A program made the translations under genes and the position numbers. The notes beneath the pieces were generated by a model. The model was not told where the DNA came from. It searched no databases and saw nothing but the letters and a program-made list of their open reading frames with translations. Positions 11,950 through 24,400 of a stretch of DNA of 64,000 bases are shown piece after piece. Source of the DNA: Ampelomyces quisqualis (taxonomy: Eukaryota; Ascomycota; Dothideomycetes; Pleosporales; Phaeosphaeriaceae). Each line of letters opens with the position of its first letter. Positions within the stretch are counted from its first letter, which is position 1. The stretch is from contig JAGTXZ010000018.1 of assembly GCA_018398575.1 (NCBI GenBank), positions 1,984,001-2,048,000 of the forward strand, read 5' to 3'.

Positions 11950-14900
11950 ATTAAGGGATGCTTAAAGCTCTTATTAGCCTAAAAAATCTTAGAGATTCCT
12001 TATACCCTAACTAAGCAAAACTGCTTAGAGTCTAAACCCCCTCTAAGCACCTGTATAGCTCTTATTTCTGCTAATGTATTTTACTTTATTATAAAGAAGC
12101 CCTAGAATAAGTTCTTTACAACAAGCCTCTATAAGATTAACAGGATTCTTGCCTCTAAGGACGACGCAGATAATTAAAGCTAATTAGATAAGAGATTACC
12201 TGCCTGTTACTTTTAGTATTAGGATATATTTAGCAAGTTAGCAGCCAATTAATTGCCTTTTTACTGTCTGTATAATTACAAGATTATTCTTAAAGAACTA
12301 TTACTAAATGCGTTTCGTCCTCTATACAAGTAGAATTAGAAGGAGCTTAAAGCTACTAAGGCCTACGTCTAAGAACACCTTTAGAAGGGTTTTATTAAGG
12401 CTAGCTAAAGTCCTTTTGCTTTACCTATTCTCTGTGTACGCAAACTAAATAGAGATATACGCATCTATATAGACTACTAGAAGATTAACGCTCTTACGCG
12501 TAAGGACGTCTATTTAATTTTTTGCATTAATAAGCTGCTATTACGCCTCTCTAAAGCTAAGATCTTTACTAAGTTTAATATTAGGGCTGCCTTTAACAAA
12601 ATTTGTATAGATTCTAACTCTAAAGAGTATACTACTTTTTAGACCTGTTATAGTATATACAAGTATAAGGTTCTTTCTTTTAGCTTGTGTAATAGGCTAG
12701 CTACGTATTAACGCTATATAAACAATATACTAATTAATTATCTTAACAATTTCTGTATTACGTATCTTAATAATATCCTAATCTACTCTAAGGATATAAA
12801 CTTACATTAAGAACACGTCTAAAAGGTTCTAGAGCGCCTACGTACTGCAGAACTCTAAGTAGACATTTAGAAGAGTAAATTCTATGTAACCTGCACAAAG
12901 TATCTAGGTTATGTTTTAACAAACTAGAGCACTAAAGTTAACCTTAACAAGGTAAAAGTACTCTAAAACTAGGCTAAACCTACTACAGTTACTAGCGTTA
13001 AGTTATTTCTTAGTTTTGCTAGTTTCTATTAACAATTTATAAAGGATTTCTTTTATGTAGCTAAACTAATTATAAAGCTTTAAAGTCCTGCTACACTGTT
13101 TAAATAGACTATAGACTGCTAACAGGCTTTTAATTAGATTAAAGCCTTACTCTTAGCTATTCCTATACTATCTTATTTCTATCTTAAGTATAACACAAAG
13201 TTAGAAACTAACGCGTTAGATAGAGTAATAGTAGAAGTACTCTCTTAGAAGCACTCTAACAACAAGTAGTATCCTATAGCCTTCTATAGTTACGCCCTAT
13301 CTAGGGCTAAGCTTAATTAAGAAATATATAACAAAGAACTTTTTACTATCCTAAAAGCGTTTAAGAAGTAGAAAGCTAAACTTACCTCTATATAGAGTTA
13401 AATCTAGGTATATTTAGATTACTGCTCCTTAGAATACTTTATAACTACTAAGGTTCTTAATGCACATTAAGCACAATAGGTAGAGATTATTACCTTTTTT
13501 AATTTCTGCATTAAGTACACGCCTAGCAAGCTTAATAAGTAAGCTAATATCCTAAGCTAAAGGGAATAGAACGTTAGCAAAGTTAAGGCTGCCTAACAAG
13601 ATAACAGATTCTATATACTTCTAGGACCTAAACACCTAAACTCTTAAGTTAACTCTAAACTAGCTTAGAACTACGTCTGTAACTAGCTAGAGATTAATGT
13701 ATCAGCTATTTTAGTTTACTTTATTAGTGCCCCCTTAAATATTAACTCTTTAGAACTAATTAAAGCTCTACTAGTAGAGAATTGCTACTTCTTTAAGAAA
13801 GAACGCCTTACGTTACTATAGCTGTATTGTGTCTAAGAAGAACTACTGCTATATTACTTATACCTATATATACCTAGGGATTCTTCTTTGTGCACTTAAC
13901 TAATTAGAGAGGCTTATAATTAGGTATCTACTACTTATCTAAGCGCTATAAAGACATATTAGCTTCTATTTTAGCAGTATTATTAGAAAGGTATAAAGGC
14001 TATATGCAAACTCTATGTACAAAACTGCGTTGCCTGTTAAAGATCCTATCTAAGACAGCTCTAATCCTAAGGTTTCTTCTATCTGTTATTAATTCCTAAT
14101 AGGCCTATATAGCATTTGTGTATAAATTTTAAGATATTTCTAACAGATTGTTATAGCTATAATTAAATTATAGTTGTTATTAATTGCCTATCTAAGCAAG
14201 CTGTTTCTATTCCTTACTACAAAATAATTAACGCTTAAGAAATAGCTTACTTGTTTATTTAATAGGTATACTAATTTAGCTATACGCCTAAAAGTATAGT
14301 GTCTAACTGTAGACTCTAGTTTGTGTCCTAATTCTAGTCTAAGTTCTGCAAGATTCTAGGCGTGCAACTTAAGCTTTCTACAGCCTACTATAAACAAACT
14401 AATAGACAAACTAAGATTATAAACAAGTATATTAATTAACAACTAAGGCCTTTTGTATTCTATTACTAGGATAACTAAAGTAACCTCTTGCTAATAATTA
14501 ATTAAGCCTAAGCTACACTACTGCACTCTACAATTAGTATAGCGCTGTACTAGCTCTTGTTTAGATCTAAACTATAATAGAGCTAGGATTAAGTACTATC
14601 TCCTTTAAAACACAAAGATGTAAACGTTAAGAATGCCTTAAGCTTAGCTACTTGCATGTATAAAGCCTAGCGCACAGCCAAAAATAATATAGAAAAGGCG
14701 CAGCAACAGATAGCTACTAAGGTAAACAAATATTATTAACCTGTTAATTAGGCAGTAGGTAACAAGGTTTACCTCTTAACCTAAAGCCTATCTATTACCT
14801 GCTTAAGTCGCAAACTTACTAAATTGTAAGAAGGCTCCTTTAAAGTTCTAGAACAAGTTAGCTATTTATTCTAACTAAAGCTACCTAAAGGTTCTAAGAT

Positions 14901-15230
14901 CTATAACGTGTTTGCTTTAGACGTCCTCTATAAGGACTCTAACAACCCTCTACTTAGTTAGCTAAGCCTCAACCTATCTAGTATCTTAATTTAAGGCGTT
15001 AAAGAATAAAAAGTTAAAGAGATCCTAGCTAGCAAGCTGTACTGCTTTATCCTAAAGTATTGTGTAAAATAGGTAAGCTATAATCTCAACTCTACCTAGT
15101 ATAATACTTTAAACTTTATAGGCGCTTTATATATATTGCAAGCGTTCTATAAACGCTATCTAAAATAGCTAGGACTTCTACAAGCGTTAGCTAAGTAGAT
15201 TACAGCATAGAAAAAAGAAGTTAAAGATCT
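11950..15230 (+). pseudogene. pol of chromovirus copy B: protease-RT-RNase H-integrase-chromodomain (broken)
   Basis: Conceptual translation gives, in order: RT from about 12400, with the active site YLDD changed to YLNN at 12763-12774; the F-L-x-F-x-x-F-Y connection near 13010; RNase H near 13130-13480; the integrase zinc-binding region near 13850-14030; and the D-x-x-x-x-x-x-Y catalytic core from about 14140. A chromodomain near 14995-15190 is recognised from its V-x-x-I-L start, Y-x-V-K-W core and the closing N-F ... A-F-Y-x-R-Y pattern. Chromodomains on integrase direct chromovirus insertion toward heterochromatin. A protease is assumed from element architecture but I could not fix its catalytic motif. 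Dozens of stops make it non-functional. Confidence 0.8.
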
Positions 15231-15399
15231 TATAGCATTATAAGACAATTATGTTAGAGAAATTAAACTTAATATTGCAACTACTACACTAGTAAGTAAC
15301 AGCTATTAATAATAGAAGTCTTACTCTTCTATTAGATCTAATAGTAGACTGTTACTACTACTAGTAGGACGTTCTTAACTGTCTAAATCCCTAGGTACA

Positions 15400-16090
15400 G
15401 ACACTAACGTACTACCTAGTTATCTTCTATTCTAGCTCTGCTTGCTGCAAGTACTAGCCTTTTGCGCTGCTGCCTTCTACTCTACTGCTACTTAAAATGT
15501 TACTGCTTACGCCTTCTTTTGCTTTGCTAACTAATTAGCTCTTAATGCTATTATAACATCTACTAGCTAAGTATCTACACTAGTTAACCTAGCTGTGCTT
15601 CTCCTAAGCGCTCTAACCTCTTTAGCTATTCTTTTAACCTTTTTAGCTAGCTCTTTCCTCTAGTAATAAGCGCTAACTAACAAGTTAGCGTTATTTATAT
15701 TAGCTACTTGTGCAGTGCTTACTTGCACAATAGTAGCTAACTAAAACGCTGCCTCCTTAATAGCAGCCTCTTGCTCTAATACTACCTTATTAGACTTGTC
15801 TCTACCTAAGGCAGCAAACCTATAGTTAAGAGCCTTAGAAAGGCTATTATACTCCTAGCCTGTATATAGGAAAACTAGGTAACACTTCTTATTTAAGAGT
15901 GTACAATAAGCACACTTCTTAGACACATCTAAATAGAATCTAAACTTAATATTAAAATAGCTGCAGGCAAAAGCTCTTGCAGCCTGCAGGTAAACAACCT
16001 AATAGGCTAGAAGATAAGCCTTAAGAGGGATAGGAATAGGTATTGTGTATATCTACTATATAGTTAGCTAGTAATTAAGATAGAATAAGG
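15400..16090 (-). pseudogene. Antisense ORF inside the chromovirus, between chromodomain and 3' LTR (broken)
   Basis: On the minus strand one frame reads for about 190 codons (roughly 15960 to 15400), possibly starting further upstream near 16090. It has only about nine stops, almost all TAG or TAA as CAG/CAA/TGG would give after RIP. It begins with a Cys-rich segment (K-K-C-A-Y-C followed by K-K-C) and continues into a Lys/Glu/Arg/Leu-rich heptad-like stretch near 15600-15670 suggesting a coiled coil. The sense strand here gives only hydrophobic low-complexity peptide. Cys-rich plus coiled-coil proteins are often annotated as hypothetical in Dothideomycetes. Function unknown; this is not a standard gag/pol product. 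Confidence 0.45.
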
Positions 16091-16365
16091 CTTAGATAGC
16101 TTTAGGTATATAAACGTAAGGAGAAGAGTAGAAGAAAAGTAATATACTAAGGGCTAGCCTTATATATATGCTTAAAAAACTCTAGGTAAAGTTAGGAGAA
16201 CAAACGCGCTGCTGCACTAAGCAAAATAACAATAAACAGCTATAACGCGTTATTAGAAATTTAAAGTTAAGGTAAATAAGACTTTAGAAAATTTTAGAAG
16301 GTATCTAAAAGCGCACTAATACAAACCTAATTGATAGGAACTATTAATTTTAAGAAGAGGGGTAA

Positions 16366-16665
16366 TGTAACAAGCACATGTAAACACATATTACATCTAA
16401 TACCTTATAAAGGCTTAGTAACAGACTATATAAAGGGCTAGTAAATTAGAACTAATAGCGCTCTAACAGCGCTCTAACTTAGCTCCTACGCCTACTATAA
16501 ATATAAGCCTATAGTATTAGATAGAGGACAAGTTTCTCTTGTCCTTCTATACAAGACCTATAGGTGTATAGCTAATCTAGAATCTCTAATACAATACGCA
16601 CTTCTATATGCCTCTAATATATATCCGATTTGATCCTAATAGCTGTACCTACCTGCGTTGTTACA
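16366..16665 (+). repeat. 3' LTR of chromovirus copy B
   Basis: A 300-bp direct repeat of 9530-9829 with ends TGTAACA and TGTTACA. The polypurine tract AAGAAGAGGGG lies just upstream (16352-16362), where plus-strand DNA synthesis would start. The two LTRs of this copy differ mainly by transitions. Confidence 0.9.
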
Positions 16666-16670
16666 GTTAG

Positions 16671-17480
16671 CCTAATCGCTATAACTTGCGGCAGCCCAAC
16701 AGCAATACTATTTACTAGACAATTTGCTAAAGTTGCCCTACTTACTTCTAGTTGCTAGCAAGTCGCTAGCGAGTTGCTAGCGACCTAATAGTGTCGCTAG
16801 TGTCGCTAGATCTAACAGAGTTGCTAATGTCGCCAATTTTACATATAGCTGTATTTTCATAATTACGTAAGTAACCTAAAAATACAAAATATAGAGCGGA
16901 ATTCCCTCTTTAAAATGCACTATTTGGAATTTTTGTAGCTGCTCTAGTTATTGAGATATAGCGCGTTAAAGTTATAAACTTTTTTAAAAAAACTTTAAGT
17001 ATGTTTAACATAATAGATCTACGCACCCCCTATATAATATATTATAATAAAATGTCCTAAAGTAAAATTTGCACTTTAGTTACTATTTCTTTAATAAAAA
17101 ATATAATATATTATCTTGTTAAAGTGCTAGAGCTTTAGCAAAAACAAGCCTTGGCAAAGAACTTTAAAACTCTACAAACTTCACTGCCTTGCATCTTAAC
17201 AACGAGAGCAGCTATAAGAAATCTGAAAAGTACGTTTTAAAGAGAAAATTAAGCTCTATATTTTTGGTTTTTAGGATAATGACGTAATGGTGCGGGTGGG
17301 GCAGGTGGGTCCAGTGGATCAGGCAGATTAATTTGAGCGTTTCAGTCTAATTAGGCAGCCAGAACAAATAGGGGACCCTAGGGACAGTTAAGTACAGTCA
17401 AGAACCGTCTGGTTAACTGTTCTAACAGTGTTGCTAATGTTGCAGATGTTGCTAACGTTGTATTTTCCTAACAAAGTACG
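16671..17480. other. Mixed-composition spacer with short repeats, no gene
   Basis: Near 16752-16840 the motif tcgctag / ttgctaatgtcgc recurs in several imperfect copies. A patch near 17280-17430 is clearly richer in G and C and in CpA/TpG than its surroundings, so it seems to have escaped RIP. No coding frame was seen. Confidence 0.5.
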
Positions 17481-18480
17481 TGCAGCTAGAAGCTATATGT
17501 TCTATAAAGGCTAAGGATTGCGCAGAGCAATTTAAGAAAGTCTAGTAGTAGTTTTATAAGTTTTTAAGTAGTATAATTAGCAACTATAGCTTAGACTAGC
17601 TAAGTAACTTTTAGAAAACGCTATGCAAACTTATAGGCGTTAAATAACTTTTGTCTACAGCATATTACTCTTAAACAGACAGTAGTACAAAATAAGTAAA
17701 CTAAAAAGTGCAATTAGTTCTTAGAGTTATAGTAAATCTCTTTTAAATAAATTAGCTCTAATGCCTTATAGCTTACTAGCTGGCGCTAAATAACAGAAAC
17801 TCTTCTACAACTAGAGTAAGCCTAAACTTACTACTTAATAGGTATAATATACTGCTAATTTAGCCTAATAATATTCTAAAGCTATTACTTATAATAGTAA
17901 AGAAGAGAGTAGTTTAGTTTGTACACTACCTGTAAGAAGGAATAGCAATAGCCTAAGCAGTAATCTTATATACCTAGTAAAAATAATAAGAGGCTATAAA
18001 CTAGGCACGCTAACTAGTACGTTAATATTAGGTTAAGAATAGAGTATAGGTTTCTATAAGAAACGTTAAAACTGTATAAAAAAGCAGAAAGTTAAACTAG
18101 CTGTAGGTTAAGTACACTATAGTTGCTGTCCTATCTCTACTTATAGTTACTCTAGATTTACCTAGAAGCCTTTATAAAATAGTACACGTTAACCTTATTA
18201 AATTAGCTTTAAAAGATCTACTCTTAAGCTAAGTCTTCTAAGACTTTAGACTAGAACTAGCCTTAGAACTAGAGGACAAGGATAAAAATCTACGTAAATA
18301 AGAAGTAGAAGAAAAACTCTAAGAGAAAAACACACGCAGCTGCAATAAGAGACAAGTACTAGTTAAGTAGAAGAGATAGATTACACTATTATAGTACTCT
18401 AAGAAAGACTTTTTAAATATAAAAGTACTTTATATATTTAAATACAAAAGGACAAAGTATCTACAAAGTAATATTACTTA
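17480..18480 (+). mobile_element. Gypsy/chromovirus remnant 3 (integrase C-terminal half and chromodomain)
   Basis: Translation through stops gives the second half of a retroviral-type integrase core near 17560-17720: an F-W-K-x-L-C block, then L-S-T-A-Y-x-x-Q-T-D, with H-P read as Y-S. A C-terminal segment ends in the V-H-V-N-L-L motif near 18185, and a chromodomain with E-V-E-E ... V-L-V-K-W-K-x lies near 18300-18470. RT, RNase H and the start of integrase are missing. It may be the displaced 3' end of the Gypsy remnant at 7441-9100, split by the chromovirus insertion, but I could not join them. Confidence 0.7.
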
Positions 18481-21400
18481 AAAAATAGCAAGTAAAAAAA
18501 TTTAGAGCTGTATAAGCTATAAAAGGTTAATTTTTTAGCTTTAAAGGGCAGCTGCCTAGAAGACAGCTAGGCTTCTATAGTAGACTTTAAGGAATTAACC
18601 TAAGGGCATAATAGAACTACACTAGCTTAAGACTAGTCTCTGCTAAAGAGTAACTTATTATTATTAGAAGACGTAGAGTAGTAATAGTAGTAATAGGCTA
18701 GGCCTAAGAGGTTGTTGCTAAAGCCTAAGAGTAACGCTGCGCGCAGCTTAAAGTAGAGAAAGACAGAAGTAGTAGTAAAGGTAGCGCAAAAGAGGGCCTA
18801 ACGTAGACTCTAGTTAGTACTTTTGCAGATAAGAAACAGGCTAGCTACTATATATATTCTAGTTAGCTATAATCTTATGCTGTAACGCTATTATCTCCTG
18901 TATACCTTAGCCTAATATGTTTAGAGCAGAAACTAGGTTATTTACTTAGTTTCTATAGCTAGGTGTTATAATAATAAGAGATAATAATAGAGTATTAGAA
19001 GCAAAGCTAAAGGCTAAGGCTATTATACTACTATTCTAAGTAAGCTAGTAAGCTGCCTTAAAGTTAAGCTTAGTGTTATAGAACTATAGTAAGTTAGTAG
19101 AATAGTTGTAGAATAAGTGTAGCTAGAAAACTACTTACAGCCTTTAAGTATATAGAAGCGCGCGTACTAGCCTTCTTAACATACACCTTTATATTCTTAC
19201 TATTAGCAATAAGCTTATAGGCCTTAAGAGCTGCGCAAAGAGCTAGATAAGTAAAGAGCTAGCCTGTAAACAACTTATAATAGTATTTTGCTGTGCAACA
19301 AAAGCTATACTTTTTACTACTATCTTATATATAGTTAATACAGCTGTAAACTGCGCACTTTTTAATATATAATAAGTAGTTAAACTATACGCGCTTTAGT
19401 ATTATAGCCTTATTATTAGAGTTACTAGTTACTTTATAACTACTTATATAGCAATAGCGCCTTAAGGGCGTAACAGAGTTAGAAGAAAGGCGCTTAGAGC
19501 GCGTAGAGGATAATATTAGGAAGTAATTAACAAGTTAATTATTAGAAGAGTAGGTATAGTTAGTATATAGTTTAGGCGCAGTCTAAAGGTAAAGGAGAGA
19601 ACTAAAGAAAGATAGTATTAGTAGTGTAAGAACTAAGACAGAGCTAGCTAAGTGCTAATATAAAATTATAGTAGGTGTACAAACGCACGCGCATAGTAGG
19701 CAGCTAGGTAACAAGTAGTGCTAGAATAACTTTAGCCTACCTTTGTAACACAATTGCTGCACTATAATAGCGCAGGCTCTTATATTAAGAAGAGGGTAAG
19801 TAAAAGAGTATATAATAAGCTAAGCTTTGCCTAGCCCTTTGCCTTCTTAAGAAGAGCTTAGTCTAGCCTTACTACCTCTTTATAGACTAGCACGCACAAA
19901 GAGTATATAAACCTCTTCTATAACTAGTAGAGAAGCTTAAAGAATACAACTCTTTCTAGCACCTTATTATTCTATCTTTATAGGCTAGCCTATAACAATA
20001 GAGCTGTAAGACAAACGCTAAAAAGATATATATAACTAAGTAGTAAGACTATACTAATACAAATATAAGAATGCTATATACATAAAATAAGACAACGCTA
20101 GGCTATCTATAAGTATAAAAACTAAAAGTAATATTATAGTATAGTTATAGTTAGAAAAGCGTAACAATACTATACTTAACTAGAACAAGAATAGCTATTG
20201 CACGAATTATCTTATAGGGCCTGTAATCTCTAGTATTTTAGCTAGCGTATTAACTAAAATAACTAGATAACATTAGCCTAGTAAATACTAAAATTAAAGA
20301 ATAATTACCTAGCACTAACTATGTTAAGCTAAAGACTAGATTAATAATCTAAAGTAGTAGTATACAATCTATATAAGTAAAAGAGTAGAGTTATTAAGAA
20401 ATTATGTATATATAGTTATATCTAAGTAGAATAGTAGCGTAGAAAGTTAAGCACTCTAGTATACTAGTACTAAGCAGAGACACTATACTGCAAGATTTAT
20501 TAATAAGAGATAAGGCTATTATATAAAAACATAAGATAATAAATAATAATAATAATATTCTTTGTTAAATACTATATACTGTACACTTTGCAATATTAGT
20601 TGCTAATGCTAAGAAAAAACACCTAAATAAAGAAATACTACTATACTAACAGTAAACTTAGCGTTAAAAAAGAGAAACTAATCTTCTTATAAATAAATCT
20701 ATAGAATGTAGAGTAGAATTATTTAGTTAAAAACACAAACGTCTTAGACTAATATTAAAATGTATAATAGAAGCAGGCTGCTATACACTTCTTTACTAGC
20801 TGTAAGCTACGTATACTATAAAGATCTGTTAACTACTATCTACGCTAATAGCATATAGTCTAGGGCGTTAGATACACTAAGAGATAATATAGAATTATAA
20901 TAGAATAACATTTAAATGCAAAGAAATAGAAGGTAATAGATAGTTTTTCTTGCTAACAGAACTATAGATATATAAAAAACTTCTCTATAATTTTACATAA
21001 ACTACTAGACGCTAGTGTATAACTTAAACCTTCTAACGCAGCCTTATTACGTATTTTTACTAAGGCTAAAGTCCTATAGTTATACTTACTATACTAAAGA
21101 AATAGATATAAACTATTAAACGCAATACTATAAACTTAGGACTATAAAAGGTATATATATATTACTAGCTACCTAAAATAAAGTAATACCTGTTTAACAA
21201 ATATTCTTACACTATATAGAGCTATAGATATTAGATTAAGGTAGTATACTAGATAGTAGAGTATAGTGCTACTATAAGAGAACTAAAGTTTTAGTATAAC
21301 CTGTCTACTATAATAGCACTAGTAGGTATAGCTAAGTTTACTTACTAGACTAAAGAGAGTACTACTACTATAATATACAAGAGGTAAGTTACTTACACTA

Positions 21401-24400
21401 TAATATAAAAACTTAAAAAGTAAGAATTTTACTTAGTACTATATAGTGCTATATAGTACTATATAGTACTACACTAAGAATAACATATAGTAAAAGGCGC
21501 TTCTCTAGAATATACCTTTACTTACTCTAAAGATATAATATAATATATTAGCGCTAGGTAAAAGGCTATATAATGCTAAAATAAAACTCTACTTACTTTT
21601 ACTTGCATCTATAATTTAATCTACTACTATAACTATATAATACTGCGTTACTATAACAAACGCACTATACTTATATAATAATAACAATAGTACTATAACG
21701 CAAATATACGTAATTTTCTATATTTTATTTACTATACTACGCTATATATTATAATACTATTACAAGTAAGTATATAACGCAAGCACACCTATATACGCTA
21801 ACTAAGCTATAGCTATTCTACTATCCTTACACTTACTTACACTATTCTTAACTATTATGCGTAATATATTATATAATACGCGCGTTATAGAAACGTAATA
21901 ATAAGTATAAGTAGTAGCTACCTTAATTAAATAAATAGTATATAAGCAATACAAAGATAATAACTACTAATAATATATTATAGGTAATTATAAAAATAGG
22001 CTATAATATTAATATAGCAGAGTAGCGTATATAAGTTAAAGAGATAACAGATTTTATTTAATATAAGAATACATATAATAAGATTAAACAGGTATACCTA
22101 TAGGCTAACTACCTAAAGATAATACGCAGCCTAATAATAGATAAATAGCTTAAGTATACTACATACCTTAGACTAACTAATAGTAGTATACTAAGAGAAT
22201 TTTACAAGGTAACAGCTAGCGCTATATAGAAGAAGATAATCTTAGAAATTTAAAACTACAGTAATAAAGTTAAAGCTAAATATATAGAAAGATAGCTAAC
22301 GCTTGTAAACTTAGAACTAGAACGCATATAGTTAGTATTAGTAGTCTTAAGTTCTTCTGCTACTTTAGTAACCTAGCTAATAAGCTTTACTATAATAATA
22401 ACTAAACTGTTACTTAATAACGTTAATATTTATATTAGAGACAGCGTATATTATTAAACTGCCTAGATCTTTCTACTTTTAAGGCTAATAATAGCTGTAC
22501 GTTAATAGCAGCTTAAAGACAGTAACTTTAAGATAAAGCTATAATATCTTAAATACAGTATACTTGTTAAATACCTATTACAACTAAAATTTAAAGACTA
22601 GTATATAGTTAAGACTTTAAAGATATTTAACATGTTAGCGCTACGCCTAATTACTAACAATAATAATCTAGCTATAACTATTAACTTATACGTTAAGATA
22701 AAAAGCCTTAAGAGTGTTATAATTAATTACTAGACTCTAGTACAAGACAAAGTTAAGCCTAGTAGTAATATAACTTAGAACAGTATATAAATAATAATAG
22801 CTAACTATATAATATAGTATACTTTACTTTAAGTAGTAATAGTAATATTATAAACTTAGTAGGTCTTACTAGAGACAAGAGGCAAAGGTGCCTCTACTTA
22901 GAGCTTAATAACAACACTAAAGATAATAACTATAAATAACAAAAGATAACAAGAGCGCTAGTAAACCTAGCCTACAAACTATTAATAGAACCTAAAGTAA
23001 ATAGTAGTAAACGCTTTAACAGATAGAGTAGAGGTAAGAAAAAAAAGAATTATAGCCTAGACATATATATTAAGACTCTAACTACTAAAATTAAGTACCT
23101 TAAAAAGTAAAATAATAGTACTATAAAGAAAGTAAAAGAAAGCAAAGATAAAGATACTACGCAAGTATAAAACAATACAATATCTCTGCTAATTACTATA
23201 CTTAGACAGAAACGTAAAAGTACTATAGAGAAATAATAGAAGTTACTAGAGAAAGATACTTACTCTAGTAGCAAAGAAGAATAAGAAGAGTATAATAAAA
23301 GTAACAAAGATAAGAATAAAGAGCTCTAGTTAGTAAAACAACTTGCGTTAGAAGAAAGGCTACAGCTCTAAGCTTTACTAAACGCAAGGTAAGTGCACTA
23401 TAAAGAGCCTATAACTATAATCTACGTAACTAACACGTAAAATAGGATAGTAGATAAACTATAAGCTTAAATTAGAGTAGTAATAGAATACTACTAAGAG
23501 AAAAAATAGTAGATAGTAGCTAACTTCTTTAAATCCTTTCTAAAAGATTTTAAGAATAACGCGCCTATAATACTATATTTATTATAGAGACTAACAGTCC
23601 TATTTATAGTATACTAACTAACAAAAGCCTATATACTTTATAAAAAAGAGCTATTCTTAGATAATAGCAGCATATTTAAGAATATAATAGGTATAAAAAA
23701 ATAAGATTAGCTGTACTTATAATAATTATAGGGCATATACACTTTAAGAACTAGACTAAAGTGTAAGAGAACTAATTAAAGAATAAAACTAGTTAATATA
23801 AAGCTAAAGATAATAGTTAAGAATAGTACTCTATAATAGACTAACAGACATTTCTATATATATACAAAAAAAACCTTTTAATACTAAAAGAGCTATATTT
23901 AGTAGCATCTATAGTAAGTAGATAGAGCTGCGCACTAGCTGTATAGAAGGCTAAAATTATTACTATAGGCCTTTGCAAATCTAAATAGTATAACTTAAAA
24001 AACTCTTTTGTGCTCTATATCTGCTTTATAGATAACACTCTCTTATAGAGTATAGGCGCACTAATAGTAGATAAAGAAATAGAGATAAAGATTAATCTGC
24101 AAGTTAAATAGCACCTTATAGCGTCTAACTAAAACATTCTACTGCGCAAATTTATAAGGAATAGTAAAAAGTATATAAAAACAGTTCTATAGTACATCTA
24201 AAAACGCTATATACTAAAAGTCTACTCAAATATAACTACGCACTGTTTAGTACTATCTACTAGCTAATTTATAATTGTATATAGCTACACAACACTAGTA
24301 AAACGCGTACTTAATAAATACTAAACTATAAGACTTATAACTACACGCAAAATACTATTAAGAAGTAGTAAAGTAAGTATAAAAGACACTCTTAATATTT

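Larger units (their letters stand above)
9530..16665 (+). mobile_element. Full-length chromovirus (Gypsy LTR retrotransposon) copy B, RIP-degraded
   Basis: A structurally complete 7.1-kb element. It has two 300-bp LTRs, a primer-binding site just inside the 5' LTR, gag with a zinc knuckle, then protease, RT, RNase H, integrase and chromodomain, an antisense frame, and a polypurine tract (AAGAAGAGGGG, 16352-16362) just before the 3' LTR. It is flanked by the 5-bp duplication gttgg (9525-9529) / gttag (16666-16670), which differs by one G-to-A change. RT before integrase identifies Gypsy (Metaviridae), and the C-terminal chromodomain places it among chromoviruses. Every frame is interrupted, so it cannot move by itself. 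Copy A and the scrap at 27289 belong to the same family. Confidence 0.9.

Noticed and set aside
16750..16860. Terminal inverted repeats of a DNA transposon
   Set aside because: The repeated motifs here and at 17425 are in the same orientation, not inverted, and no transposase was recognised.
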